Below are positions 41,211-50,463 of a stretch of DNA of 64,000 bases, one piece after another. The DNA comes from Bdellovibrio sp. KM01 (GTDB taxonomy: Bacteria; Bdellovibrionota; Bdellovibrionia; Bdellovibrionales; Bdellovibrionaceae), in contig NZ_CP058348.1 of NCBI RefSeq assembly GCF_013752535.1, forward strand, positions 3,100,001-3,164,000, given 5' to 3'. The notes under the pieces are model-generated. The model had not been told where the DNA came from, searched no databases, and worked only from the letters and a program-made list of their open reading frames with translations. The position numbers and the translations under genes are program-made. Position 1 is the first letter of the stretch. Each line of letters starts with the position of its first letter.

Positions 41211-41697
41211 GGGAGTAGACCTCTTTACCGTTAAATTTCATTTGATTCAGGAAGGTTAAATTCACCAAAACCGCCACGGCCTGCACTGTATATCCAGCCA
41301 GTGAGCTTAAATCAATAGCCGCCTGCAATGTCCCGCCCGTCGCCAAAACATCGTCCACAATCATGATATTTCCACCACCAACCGGTAGCTCGATTTCCGC
41401 CGTACCATATTCAAGTGCATACGAAATTCTTTTCGTAGGAGGAGGCAGTTTGCCAGCTTTACGAATCGGCAAAAAGCCTTTTCCGTGAACAGCCGCCATA
41501 TGCGACGCCAAAATAAACCCACGCGACTCAATCCCAGCAAAATATTGAACCTTAGAAAGATCCACACCAGAAACCAAATTCTTAGAAACAAAGCTCAAAG
41601 CATCCGGATTCTGCAAAAGCGGAGACATATCCCGAAAAAGAATACCTTCTTTAGGAAAATCAGGAACATCTCGAATCAGCTTTTTTAAATCCATCAC
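41197..41697 (-). CDS. apt: Adenine phosphoribosyltransferase
   Basis: The 166-aa enzyme converts adenine and PRPP to AMP. Motifs: IRDVPDFPKEGILFRDMSPLL at the N-terminus, the ESRGFILA loop and the PRPP-binding motif IMIVDDVLATGGTLQAA. Length is typical. It shares an operon with the nucleosidase gene. Upstream lies the 29-bp inverted repeat. Confidence 0.95.
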   Translation of the reverse strand: MMDLKKLIRDVPDFPKEGILFRDMSPLLQNPDALSFVSKNLVSGVDLSKVQYFAGIESRGFILASHMAAVHGKGFLPIRKAGKLPPPTKRISYALEYGTAEIELPVGGGNIMIVDDVLATGGTLQAAIDLSSLAGYTVQAVAVLVNLTFLNQMKFNGKEVYSLVQY

Positions 41698-41790
41698 TTC
41701 TCCCTCTAAACCGGAGCCAAATTAAACAACCCAGGTCTAAATCTCAACGAAAAATTCTTCCTTCAAACAAAGAAAATACACTGCCCACCA

Positions 41791-41954
41791 GGCACAGCCG
41801 TATAATACAGCACCAAAACCGAGTTCCACAGTAAATTCTGAAAAGCTTAACCAAGGCAAATAAACATCGACCCACCCCAAAAACACGAAGTCCCCGCACA
41901 ATAAAGAGCGAGGACCTGTCTAAGAGTTTTGGTGCTGTATTATACGGCTGTGCC
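41791..41954. repeat. Perfect 29-bp inverted repeat with 106-base spacer
   Basis: GGCACAGCCGTATAATACAG and CACCAAAAC at 41791-41819 are the exact reverse complement of 41926-41954. The arms end 6 bases before the rpoN stop. The spacer contains a second weak stem (GTCCCCGC/GCGAGGAC at ~41890-41915). It may fold as one long hairpin that terminates rpoN, or be a small repeat element; I see no other copy in the window. Confidence 0.85.
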
Positions 41955-41960
41955 GGGTCG

Positions 41961-43403
41961 CTAGAAGTACTTCTTCCTTTGCGAAGACGGAAGAATTTTG
42001 AGTACGTCGCGATATTTTGCGACCGTTCTTCGTGCGATTTGGATTCCGTCGACCTTTAACATATCCACGATCTTTTGGTCGGACAGCGGGTTCTTAGGAT
42101 CTTCTTTGGAAACCAAGTCTTTGATTTTCACTTTGACTGATTCACTTGCCAAAGAGTCACCGTCGCTTGAACTGATCCCTGAATTGAAGAAGTATTTCAA
42201 CTCATAGATACCTTGCGGAGTGTGAACGTACTTGGACGTCGTCACACGGCTGACCGTGGATTCATGCATGCCGATGTCATTTGCGATATCGCGCAAAACC
42301 ATCGGTTTCAAATGCTCAGAACCTTTTTCAAAGAAGTCTCGTTGATGCTTTACGATCGACTCCGCCACTTTATAGATTGTTCTTTGTCTTTGGTGAATAG
42401 ACTTGATCAACCAAACAGCAGAGCGCAATTTTTCCTGGATATAATCCTGAGTTTTGTCGCCTGTTGTTTTGCCCGTTTTCAGCATGTTTTTATAAAAGTT
42501 TGAAATCTTCAAACGTGGCAAACCGTCTTCATTCAAAGACACCACGTAATCATCGCCGACTTTGTAAACGTAAACGTCTGGAGTGACGTAATGAGTGTCA
42601 CTGGCAACGAAAGCGCGACCTGGTTTAGGATCCATCGCATAGATGATCTTACACATGTCGACAACATCTTCGATATCACGACCCAAAGCTTTCGCAATGG
42701 CCTCGTAATTTTTCTTTTCCAGATCTTTTAAGTGATTATTGATCAGGTTGACCAAATCGTGAGTGTCTTCTTCCAAGTGTTTGGCTTGGATCAACAGGCA
42801 CTCTTTCAAATCACGCGCACCCACACCTGGGGGATCGAATTCGTGAATCAAAGTCAGAGTGTCTTCCAAAAGATCCTTATCGATCTTTTCTTCTTCTGCG
42901 ATTTGCTCAATAGGAACTTTGAAATAACCATCATCATCGATCGCGCCGATAATCGCATCTGCTGCGCGCTCTTCCTCTTCAGAAAAGCCGTTCATCTTAA
43001 CTTGCCAGTAGAGATGATCGTGCAACGTCTGAGACGCGGTGATGACGTTTTCATAGTTCATGATCTCTTCAGAACCAGACATGCCGGACTGAGGAGGTTT
43101 TTGGTTTTGCTCTATATAAGATTCCCACTCAAACTCATCTTGTTTTTGTGGGTCTTGAGAAATTTGATCGTTGGTGGACTCCACAGAGCCTTCACCGGCA
43201 ACTTCGTCCGCGGCTTCTTTAGTGCGCTGTAGATCTTCCTCTTTAAGCTGTTCTGCTTCTTCTAGAATCGGGTTTTCTTCCAGCTCTGAACGAACCGCCG
43301 ACTCCAGTTCCATACGCGACATCTGCAACAGTTTAATAGCTTGTTGCAGTTGTGGAGTAATGACCAGAGATTGACTCAGGTTCATGGTCTGTCGAAGAGC
43401 CAT
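41961..43403 (-). CDS. rpoN: RNA polymerase sigma-54 factor
   Basis: The 480-aa sigma54 has region I (QSLVITPQLQQAIKLLQMSR, ELEENPILEE), an acidic region II (residues ~50-110), the core-binding domain and the C-terminal DNA-binding part. The RpoN box is ARRTVAKYRD near residue 465, and the HTH region includes DIANDIGMHESTVSRVTTSK. It directs sigma54 promoters together with activators such as the FHA-type regulator at 62499. It follows lptB by 28 bases, as in many proteobacteria. Confidence 0.97.
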   Translation of the reverse strand: MALRQTMNLSQSLVITPQLQQAIKLLQMSRMELESAVRSELEENPILEEAEQLKEEDLQRTKEAADEVAGEGSVESTNDQISQDPQKQDEFEWESYIEQNQKPPQSGMSGSEEIMNYENVITASQTLHDHLYWQVKMNGFSEEEERAADAIIGAIDDDGYFKVPIEQIAEEEKIDKDLLEDTLTLIHEFDPPGVGARDLKECLLIQAKHLEEDTHDLVNLINNHLKDLEKKNYEAIAKALGRDIEDVVDMCKIIYAMDPKPGRAFVASDTHYVTPDVYVYKVGDDYVVSLNEDGLPRLKISNFYKNMLKTGKTTGDKTQDYIQEKLRSAVWLIKSIHQRQRTIYKVAESIVKHQRDFFEKGSEHLKPMVLRDIANDIGMHESTVSRVTTSKYVHTPQGIYELKYFFNSGISSSDGDSLASESVKVKIKDLVSKEDPKNPLSDQKIVDMLKVDGIQIARRTVAKYRDVLKILPSSQRKKYF

Positions 43404-43431
43404 TGTTTACCTTTCTAAAAACGCACTAGCG

Positions 43432-44154
43432 TTACAACCTAAAATTTTCACCGAGATAGAATTTACGAGCCAATTCAGAATTCGTGATTTCGTCAGCACT
43501 TCCGCTAACCTGAATCGCCCCGTCCTTCAGTATATAAGCATAATCGCAAATGCCCAAAGTCTCACGAACGTTATGATCCGTAATGAGAACTCCTATACCT
43601 TTGGCCTTAAGTTCGCGGATGATATTCTGGATGTCACCGACCGCAATCGGGTCAATCCCTGCAAAGGGTTCGTCCAGCAGAAGAAACTTGGGTTCACCCG
43701 CTAGTGCACGGGCAATTTCCACACGGCGGCGCTCACCACCTGATAAAGCGTAACCATAACTGTCGCGGATATGACCCACGCGAAGTTCAGAAATCAACAA
43801 TTCCAGGCGCTCAGCTCTTTGGGCGCCGCTGAAGCCGTGCGCCTCCAAGGCCACGGTGATGTTCTCGGCCACTGTGAGTTTACGAAATATACTGGGTTCC
43901 TGAGCCAAATAGCTTAGTCCCACGCGAGCACGCTTATACATCGGCTCTTTAGTGATATCATCTTCATCCAAATGGATGGTGCCTTTATCAGGCTGAACGA
44001 TTCCCACCACCATATAGAATGATGTCGTTTTACCCGCACCATTGGGTCCTAATAGTCCCACGACTTGGCCGGATTCGACGGAGAATGAAGCACCATCAAC
44101 GACTTTACGCTTTTTGAAACTCTTGGAAATTTCTTTGATGGTCAGGATGCTCAT
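43432..44154 (-). CDS. lptB: LPS export ABC transporter ATPase LptB
   Basis: The 240-aa ATPase drives LPS extraction by LptFG. Walker [18 protein letters not shown]-loop [15 protein letters not shown], signature [15 protein letters not shown] and Walker [14 protein letters not shown] are all canonical for LptB. It overlaps lptC by four bases and precedes rpoN. Confidence 0.97.
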   Translation of the reverse strand: MSILTIKEISKSFKKRKVVDGASFSVESGQVVGLLGPNGAGKTTSFYMVVGIVQPDKGTIHLDEDDITKEPMYKRARVGLSYLAQEPSIFRKLTVAENITVALEAHGFSGAQRAERLELLISELRVGHIRDSYGYALSGGERRRVEIARALAGEPKFLLLDEPFAGIDPIAVGDIQNIIRELKAKGIGVLITDHNVRETLGICDYAYILKDGAIQVSGSADEITNSELARKFYLGENFRL

Positions 44155-45164
44155 TTTTCTTTGTTCTCCATCTTGGCACGTACTCTTTCAACCTTAACCT
44201 TTTTTCCGCCTTCAAGAAAGATGATTTCCTCACCACTCAGCTCGTCATTGTTTTGAATGACCTTCGGTTTCCCTTTGAAAACATACTTATTGGCAAGAAG
44301 GTCCAGGTTGACCACATCTGCCGTCGCAAATTTATCTGCGTCACTGACTTTCACACCACCCAGAACACTGATGGAACTTAACAGGTTGGCGCCTTTATCA
44401 TATAGGAAACTTGCCTCGGGACCCTCGAGGCGCATGCCATCATAATTCATACGTACAGAGCCCAAAAATCTTGCCAAATTACTCTTACCGCTAAATTCAG
44501 CACCATCAGCAACCACTTCAAAACGCTTGCCGTCATTCATTGGTTTGGTCGCCGTCACTTTTTCTTTAATCAACATTTTAGACTGATCCACGAGAACTTG
44601 CATCGAACGTCCCTTAAGGACCATTCCCGCCCCCGTTTTATCGCGGGGACCTTCCATGTAGACATCTTCAGGGCTTTCAATCAGTCGTTTCACTGCGGAA
44701 TAGGAAATGCCGGGTGTCTTGAAGACATAACCGTTTTCAGAGCGGGTCACGACATTACCTTTGATATTGAGGTCTTTCGAATTTGAATCGATCGTGCCCT
44801 CGTCACCTGTCGCTGTGAACTCAACTTTTTCTTTGTTATAGAAAAATACGCGGACTTTCTTAAGTTTCCAGTTGCCGCTGCCCTGACTGCCTTCAGCAGA
44901 CTCAGAGAATAATTCCCAGTCACGTTGCCCCTTTTGGCTTTCCACCAAATGAACACCGCCCATCTTTTGCTCAGCAGTGGACTGTTTCTCTTTAGGGTCT
45001 TTACCCTGTTCTTCGAGCTCTTTTTTTCTTTTTTCTTGGAGTTCTATGCGAGCTTGAACTTTAGCGTCATCGTCATGTTCAAGTTTTTTGGGAAAGACAA
45101 TAAGAACCTCAACGAACAATAAAACTAGAAGTACTGCAAAGATGAGGTTCTTGAACTTAGACAT
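44151..45164 (-). CDS. lptC: LptC-like LPS export protein with extra OstA-like region
   Basis: The 337-aa protein is much longer than typical LptC (~190 aa). It has an N-terminal membrane anchor (residues ~7-24) and a charged, Glu/Lys-rich linker to ~70. An LptC-type domain follows ([55 protein letters not shown]). A second beta-jelly-roll-like part ([59 protein letters not shown]) resembles LptA/OstA. No separate lptA lies between lptC and lptB, so the C-terminal part may replace it. Its start is 18 bases from the gliding cluster. Confidence 0.75.
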   Translation of the reverse strand: MSKFKNLIFAVLLVLLFVEVLIVFPKKLEHDDDAKVQARIELQEKRKKELEEQGKDPKEKQSTAEQKMGGVHLVESQKGQRDWELFSESAEGSQGSGNWKLKKVRVFFYNKEKVEFTATGDEGTIDSNSKDLNIKGNVVTRSENGYVFKTPGISYSAVKRLIESPEDVYMEGPRDKTGAGMVLKGRSMQVLVDQSKMLIKEKVTATKPMNDGKRFEVVADGAEFSGKSNLARFLGSVRMNYDGMRLEGPEASFLYDKGANLLSSISVLGGVKVSDADKFATADVVNLDLLANKYVFKGKPKVIQNNDELSGEEIIFLEGGKKVKVERVRAKMENKEK

Positions 45165-45182
45165 GGACCGATTCTACCCAAA

Positions 45183-45782
45183 CTATTGGGTAGAAGTCGA
45201 CTGGTTAGAGTTTTTGGTCACCGCGAAATTGATTTCGCCGGCACCTGCTTCCGTCACAGTGAACATAACCTTCTTCACGGTAAGGAAATCGATACCTTTA
45301 TCGGCCTGAATCGTTACTTTGCTCCACGCATTAGCATCATCAGTTGTTTGACCTTTTGTTTGATCAACAGCATTTTTGATTCTGTTTTGCAGTTTTGCTT
45401 CGTAATCCGATTTGCTTTTTGCCAAAGCCAAAGTCAGCTGCTCTTTCAGTTTTGGAATATTCCAATCATCCGGACCGGCCGCCTGGATTTCCTCAAAAGT
45501 AGCCACAGTATCTTTATCAAGAACGATTTCTTTATTGGAAATCGTCACAACGTGGGCTGGCTTCAGCTCTTTAACACTGGATGCCTTTGGAAGAGTTACT
45601 TCTTTTGGCATATACAGGATGTCCCCTGTTGTATTGTAGTTTTGAAGAAGGAAGATAACCAGAACCGTAAACATGTCGACCATCGCTGTCAAAGACAGAA
45701 CTGCCGTCACGCCACGTTTCCCTTTTTTCTTACTCAAAATATTATGATAGCGATGTCTCTCGCCCGGTCTAAAGATTGCCAT
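45183..45782 (-). CDS. ExbD/TolR-family protein (AglS/AglQ-like)
   Basis: The 199-aa bitopic protein has a cytoplasmic basic N-terminus and one membrane segment with the proton-relay aspartate (VLSLTAMVDMFTVLVIFLLQ, near residue 37). Its periplasmic domain ends in FLTVKKVMFTVTEAGAGEIN. By family it forms a proton-driven stator with the MotA/TolQ protein at 46287. Two such proteins next to one TolQ, as here, is the composition of the Myxococcus AglRQS gliding motor. Its start overlaps the previous stop by one base (TAATG). Confidence 0.82.
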   Translation of the reverse strand: MAIFRPGERHRYHNILSKKKGKRGVTAVLSLTAMVDMFTVLVIFLLQNYNTTGDILYMPKEVTLPKASSVKELKPAHVVTISNKEIVLDKDTVATFEEIQAAGPDDWNIPKLKEQLTLALAKSKSDYEAKLQNRIKNAVDQTKGQTTDDANAWSKVTIQADKGIDFLTVKKVMFTVTEAGAGEINFAVTKNSNQSTSTQ

Positions 45783-46258
45783 TATTGAGGCGCTCCTGTT
45801 GCGACTGAAATCGCGCTAAATCCTGAGATCAGGCAATTATCCATCGCCTTGATCAATTGGTCGTATGGCAATTCATCAGCCATCGTCAGGATTGCATCCA
45901 CTTTTTCGGGATAGATTTGTTTAACTCTTTGAAGTTGTGCAATGAGGCCCGCATCGTCAAATTGTCCGCCTTGCATTGGAAGACTGATGACTTGTTTCCC
46001 AACAGTTAAAACATAACCAACAGGCTTCACATCCACCTTCAACACCACATCCGCATTCGGAGGAGGAGTCGGACTTGGCTGAGTGTCGGATTTCTTACCG
46101 TACAAGGAACTTCCAATTTGAATCATAGAGATCTGAGTCCAAACGGCACTGATCAGGAGGAACGTAATAAGTACGCTCATCAAGTCGATGACAGGAACGA
46201 GATTCAACTCGATATTCTTCGCCCTGCCGCCTTTGCCACTCTCTTCTATGTGAGCCAT
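45782..46258 (-). CDS. ExbD/TolR-family protein (AglQ/AglS-like)
   Basis: The 158-aa protein has its membrane segment at residues ~21-42 with the aspartate in LNLVPVIDLMSVLITFLLIS. A Pro-rich stretch (DTQPSPTPPPNAD) leads to a periplasmic ExbD domain (DDAGLIAQLQRVKQIYPEK, ILTMADELPYDQLIKAMD). It is the second stator subunit of the motor and starts 28 bases after the MotA/TolQ gene. Confidence 0.82.
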   Translation of the reverse strand: MAHIEESGKGGRAKNIELNLVPVIDLMSVLITFLLISAVWTQISMIQIGSSLYGKKSDTQPSPTPPPNADVVLKVDVKPVGYVLTVGKQVISLPMQGGQFDDAGLIAQLQRVKQIYPEKVDAILTMADELPYDQLIKAMDNCLISGFSAISVATGAPQ

Positions 46259-46286
46259 GCTAAACCTCTAACTTTACCGTAAGTAA

Positions 46287-47003
46287 TTAATCTCTGATCT
46301 TTTCTCTGTTAGCTACAACCAGATTCAAAAGACTCATGCTTGTCTCAACAACTTCGTTCTCTGTTTTTTGGATACGATGTTGGAACAAACCGTAAGCCAC
46401 GATACAAACGATAGAAACCAAAAGACCGAACGCCGTACAATTCAAGGCATGCGAGATACCTTTTGAAAGTTCGATAGATTTAGTCGCTGGATCCGCCACC
46501 GCAACTGCACGGAAGGAACCGATCATACCGATGATCGTACCAAGTAGACCCGCAAGTACCGCGATGTTACCGAAAACTGCAAGGAAGGAAACCCAACCTT
46601 CAACTTTTGGCATCTCTCTCATAACTGCCGCATCCATCGCCACTTGAATTTCTTCATCCGGGCGTTTGTTCATTGCTTGCACAAGACCGGCTTTAACTGT
46701 GTTCGTCAAAGCTGCTGGGCGAGCATCGCAATAAGAAATAGCTTGGCGAAGATCACCAGCTACAACCATGCGGAAGATTTGATCTGTGAATTCCTTTTTG
46801 TCCACATTCAAATTTTTAAGTTTCATGATTCTGTCTACGATCACGATAATCGACATGATTGCGATCGCCGCGATGATGTACATCACGATACCGCCCTCAG
46901 AGAATGCGCGTTGTAGGAAATTCATGTTATCTGTCGTTGCAACTTGCACTGCTGCTTGAGTTGCTGCCTGGGTTGCTGCTGCTGCTGCGTCTGTTGGGTT
47001 CAC
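46287..47003 (-). CDS. MotA/TolQ/ExbB-family proton channel protein (AglR-like)
   Basis: The 238-aa protein has three membrane segments: IVMYIIAAIAIMSIIVIVD (~35-53), a central one around GNIAVLAGLLGTIIGMIGSF (~145-170) and the last around HALNCTAFGLLVSIVCIVA. The TolQ signature is the second segment. It has a ~17-residue Ala/Thr-rich N-terminus (DAAAAATQAATQAAVQVA). It would form the stator with the two ExbD proteins downstream and, by analogy with AglR, energise gliding. Confidence 0.87.
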   Translation of the reverse strand: MNPTDAAAAATQAATQAAVQVATTDNMNFLQRAFSEGGIVMYIIAAIAIMSIIVIVDRIMKLKNLNVDKKEFTDQIFRMVVAGDLRQAISYCDARPAALTNTVKAGLVQAMNKRPDEEIQVAMDAAVMREMPKVEGWVSFLAVFGNIAVLAGLLGTIIGMIGSFRAVAVADPATKSIELSKGISHALNCTAFGLLVSIVCIVAYGLFQHRIQKTENEVVETSMSLLNLVVANREKIRD

Positions 47004-47053
47004 GGAAACTCCTCCTGTAGAGTAACTTTATTAATTTTTTTAAACTTTAAAAT

Positions 47054-49312
47054 CTATTGTTGGTTCAGAACGAATGGATAAGCTTCGATCACTGCCACGA
47101 GACCTGCTGGAGGTTCCGGGAATGTCCAACTTGCCAAACGATCTCTGATACAGTTTTCAACACCTTTATCTCCAAGTGTCGAACTCTTCACTTTCACATT
47201 GCGAGCCTGACCTTGCGCCACGATTTCCCACCCGAGGATAACTTTACCCTCTAGACGAGTGCCTTTGGCTTTCGTGTTCAAAGCTCTTTCGTAACAGCTC
47301 TTAACCTCATGAAGTTTCGCACGGATCACACGACGAATAGCTTCTTTGTCGATAGTCCCGTCGAAAGATTCTTCCATACCACCACCTTCGATTGCGACCT
47401 GAGATTTCGAACCGAAACCTTCAGAAGCACCGTAAGCGGATTGGCCTGACCCACGACCTTTGGTTCCGATACCCGCGATACCTTGTGTCGCTGTACCTTT
47501 ACCGCCCGCACCTGAGTCTTTGAATTTTGAACCTAAATCATCACCGGCTCTGTTTTCATTGAAACCAGAAGTTCCCGTCGCTTTGTCGGCCATACCCAAA
47601 ACTTCGCCCTGACCAGAATATGCCTGGTCAAGATTCTTTCTATTACCGCCACCACCGAAAGCACCAAACAATCCGACTTTAGAAAGGTCTTTGTTTTTTG
47701 ACTGCGCGTTCGCACTGGCAGTCTCACCCATCTTAACTGCGCCACCTTGACGAGTTGATGTGAAAGTCTTTCTCTTGTCTTTGGTTTCCTTAGGAGCCAC
47801 TTCACTTGCTTTAGCGGCAGTGGAAGCTTTTTGAGAAAGCTGAGGTTTGTTCTCAGGTTTTTTCTCTTGAGCTGCTTTGTCCTTATCGTTCACGACAACT
47901 TTCTTAGGAGTTGGTGTCGGAGTAGGCTGCTGTACCGGAGTGGGAGATGGCTCTGGTGGTTTCGGCGTTGGAGCTGGCGGAGGTGTTGGTTTCTTATCAA
48001 AGATAACCTGCGCAATACGCTGAACCTCTTCCTGCTTGTTTTCCTGCCAGTCTGGAGTTGTTGCAGAGATGTACAATGCAAGCAAACCCACGATCACCAA
48101 AGACATCACCAAGCCCGTCAATTCAGAACCTGAAAGCATCACAGAAGTAATTGGTACAACTGGAGCTTGCGGAACGAAACGAACGTACAAATGAATGTTG
48201 CCACCAGGTAAAGCCAGGCAAAGCATTTCATTTTGATCAACACGTACAGAATAACCGCCACCCGCTCTTTGCGCGCGACCGTTTTTCTCAAGATCTTCGA
48301 TAGACACCAAACCTGTGGCGCCGACCATTTCAATCTTCATGTCAGCAGCAGTGTTTACTTTCAAGCCGCCAGCCATATCCAGAATTTGGAAGCCTCTTGG
48401 CATGATTCCTTCTGGAAGAGCGATGCTGTTTGGCTTGTCTTCACCCAGGTTCACATGAACGGATTGATTGCCTTTGAAATTGTACGTGTTCAGGATGCGT
48501 TCTTTCCACGCAACGATCACTTGAACAGTCGGACCTTTTCCAGGCTTCAGATATGTTTTCAAATCTTGAATTTCACTTGCAGGAGCGAAAGTCTTAACTT
48601 TCTTTTCCTTTTTAAATGAAACTTTGCCAGCACGAATCTCTGGACGAGTCGGCGCTGCCGCAGGTGTCGTCGCAGCAGGTGTCGCTGCCACTGGAGCCGC
48701 TACGACAGGAGTCACAACCGCAGCAACCGGAGGAGCTTTTTCATCGATCTTAGGGACTTCCGTTGGAATCGATACTTTTACTTCCTCTTTCTTGTCTGCT
48801 GCTGGCGGTGGCGGAGCAACCGGCTCTGCTTTTTGCACAACAGGTTCCGCAGGAGGAGGCGTTGGCGCCGCTGCTGCTGGAATCGAAGTCAAAGTTACGT
48901 CCTGAACTGGCGGCGGTGGCGCAACTGGTGCTGCTGCTGGAGGAGCTACCGGAGGCACAGCAACTGCTGCATCTTCCAATTTCTCTTCACCCGGAGGAGG
49001 ACCTTTAGGTTTCGGCACGCCCAAGAAAAACACGATTTTAAATGGACCTACAGTCACTTCATCACCAGAAGCGATGCTTTCATCCAGAACAGCCTGGCCG
49101 TTTTTGAATGTGCCTGTTGAAGAACCCAAGTCACAGATGTAATAGCCAGCGTCCCGTCTTTCTAAAAGACAGTGAATTGGCGATACTCCATCACCATCAA
49201 GGTCGACGTGAACTTCTTCAGAGTGACCAATTACGATCTGATCTTGATCGAACTGTTTCACTCCAACAAGTTGGTTATCTTTAAAGATTCTGAATATTAA
49301 CGGCGATCTCAA
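47054..49312 (-). CDS. FHA and TonB/AgmX-domain gliding protein (GltG-like)
   Basis: The 752-aa protein has a cytoplasmic FHA domain (~25-95; IVIGHSEEVHVDLDG, SPIHCLLERRD, DLGSSTGTFKNGQ). A long Pro/Ala/Val-rich region (~105-230) and a second conserved domain follow. One membrane segment (~395-418, LVMSLVIVGLLALYISA) leads to a periplasmic Pro-rich and Gly-rich stretch. A C-terminal AgmX/PglI (TonB-like) domain follows (~655-752; HEVKSCYERALNTKAKGTRL, LEGKVILGWEIVAQG, SWTFPEPP). This architecture matches Myxococcus GltG, which joins the inner-membrane motor to periplasmic partners. The FHA fold suggests threonine-phosphorylation control. It overlaps the next upstream gene by four bases. Confidence 0.78.
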   Translation of the reverse strand: MRSPLIFRIFKDNQLVGVKQFDQDQIVIGHSEEVHVDLDGDGVSPIHCLLERRDAGYYICDLGSSTGTFKNGQAVLDESIASGDEVTVGPFKIVFFLGVPKPKGPPPGEEKLEDAAVAVPPVAPPAAAPVAPPPPVQDVTLTSIPAAAAPTPPPAEPVVQKAEPVAPPPPAADKKEEVKVSIPTEVPKIDEKAPPVAAVVTPVVAAPVAATPAATTPAAAPTRPEIRAGKVSFKKEKKVKTFAPASEIQDLKTYLKPGKGPTVQVIVAWKERILNTYNFKGNQSVHVNLGEDKPNSIALPEGIMPRGFQILDMAGGLKVNTAADMKIEMVGATGLVSIEDLEKNGRAQRAGGGYSVRVDQNEMLCLALPGGNIHLYVRFVPQAPVVPITSVMLSGSELTGLVMSLVIVGLLALYISATTPDWQENKQEEVQRIAQVIFDKKPTPPPAPTPKPPEPSPTPVQQPTPTPTPKKVVVNDKDKAAQEKKPENKPQLSQKASTAAKASEVAPKETKDKRKTFTSTRQGGAVKMGETASANAQSKNKDLSKVGLFGAFGGGGNRKNLDQAYSGQGEVLGMADKATGTSGFNENRAGDDLGSKFKDSGAGGKGTATQGIAGIGTKGRGSGQSAYGASEGFGSKSQVAIEGGGMEESFDGTIDKEAIRRVIRAKLHEVKSCYERALNTKAKGTRLEGKVILGWEIVAQGQARNVKVKSSTLGDKGVENCIRDRLASWTFPEPPAGLVAVIEAYPFVLNQQ

Positions 49313-49581
49313 TTACTACCTCGAACTCGCTGGATGTCTTCTGCTGATTTTCTCATCTCAGGGATGAAATTCTCTCTAAGTTTGATCAATCGTTTATAAT
49401 TGAAATTCTTCTTTTGGAAGAGATACGACAACTCAGGCTTCTGAGTGCCCCCTTCAACCAATTCATCTTCGAAGTTAAGCGTTGCTTTACGCTCTTTTTT
49501 GGCAGCTTCTTGCGCATTTGCAAAACTACAAGCCAAGGAAATAAGTCCGAGCAATGATATGTATTTTAAAACTTGCAACAT
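49309..49581 (-). CDS. Small exported protein of the gliding cluster (CglF-like)
   Basis: The start ATG at 49579-49581 has agggag upstream; a longer frame from 49605 lacks one. The 90-aa product has a signal peptide (MLQVLKYISLLGLISLACSFANA) and a short charged mature part (TLNFEDELVEGGTQKPELSY, KRLIKLRENFIPEMRKSAED). Size, location and the NFEDELVEG motif fit the CglF-type proteins of gliding clusters, but I recall this only from family descriptions. Confidence 0.6.
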   Translation of the reverse strand: MLQVLKYISLLGLISLACSFANAQEAAKKERKATLNFEDELVEGGTQKPELSYLFQKKNFNYKRLIKLRENFIPEMRKSAEDIQRVRGSN

Positions 49582-49605
49582 GATGCTACTCCCTCGAGGA
49601 TTCAC

Positions 49606-50463
49606 TTATTTTAAACCTGCTTTGGCCTTGTTCTCCAAAGCATTTATTCGATTACTCGACCCTGTTGGCCCACCTACAAACTTTAGTCTGCTTATAACTT
49701 CGAGCCCGTCTTTATATTTTTCCATTTTATCAACCAGAAGAATAGCATAGTTCAGCATTGCCTCGCGGTTGTTGCTGTCGTCTTTGACGACTTTCTTGTA
49801 TAGGTCGGCGGCTTTGTCGTAACTTCCCGTAGCAGTTAAGGCGACTGCATAATTGTTCAACACGCGCGGATCACGCACGCCTTTGCTATAAGCAACCTCA
49901 AGCGCCAACAAACCTTTTTTATAGTCTTTTTCCTGAACATAAATCGAGCCAACGTTTGCGGATGCAACTGGATCAAGACCATTGACTGACAATGCCTTCT
50001 TGAATGATTTGATCGCTTCACGTCTCTCATTTTGGGCCAATTGAACGACTCCAAGATTTGAATAGAGTTCGGACATGTTCGCATTTGCTCCAATTGCCTT
50101 GCTTAAAAGGTAACGGGACAAATCAAAACGGCCTTTTTTGAAGTGGTACATCGCCAGCGCATTCAAGGCCCTTGCATCACTTCCATTTTGCGCCAGGATA
50201 TCCGTCGCCGCACGATAGATACCTTCGTCATTTTGTGTCTTAATGGCATTATTCAGGTTCGAATATTGAGACGATGCCACTGGAGCCGGTTTAACTTCCG
50301 GCTCGTCATGTTTCGCGGCCTTTGGTGCTTCATCTTCGTGAGCCGGAGTTGGAGCATCAGAAACGCCCTCCATCCCCATAGAATCTTCAGAGCTTTGATT
50401 CGCTGTCGGAGCAGAAGAACAAGCAGCAATAAAAAGGACTGTTAACAATAGATACTTTTTCAT
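49606..50463 (-). CDS. TPR lipoprotein of the gliding cluster (GltE-like)
   Basis: The start ATG at 50461-50463 overlaps the upstream stop by one base (TAATG). The 285-aa product has a lipoprotein signal (MKKYLLLTVLFIAAC), an acidic Pro/Ala linker to ~80 and five or more TPR-like repeats (ARALNALAMYHFKKGRFDLS, SELYSNLGVVQLAQNERREA, PRVLNNYAVALTATGSYDKA). It resembles the GltE lipoprotein of Myxococcus gliding complexes. A scaffold function at the outer membrane is inferred. Confidence 0.72.
   Translation of the reverse strand: MKKYLLLTVLFIAACSSAPTANQSSEDSMGMEGVSDAPTPAHEDEAPKAAKHDEPEVKPAPVASSQYSNLNNAIKTQNDEGIYRAATDILAQNGSDARALNALAMYHFKKGRFDLSRYLLSKAIGANANMSELYSNLGVVQLAQNERREAIKSFKKALSVNGLDPVASANVGSIYVQEKDYKKGLLALEVAYSKGVRDPRVLNNYAVALTATGSYDKAADLYKKVVKDDSNNREAMLNYAILLVDKMEKYKDGLEVISRLKFVGGPTGSSNRINALENKAKAGLK

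Noticed and set aside
41791-41954. Interpretation of the 29-bp inverted repeat as an insertion sequence
   Set aside because: The spacer is only 106 bases without coding capacity, and no target-site duplication is evident.
48624-49120. Overlapping plus-strand frames rich in Ala, Gly, Arg and Trp opposite the FHA-TonB gene
   Set aside because: They are antisense shadows of the Pro/Ala-rich region of the minus-strand protein, which has clear domains.
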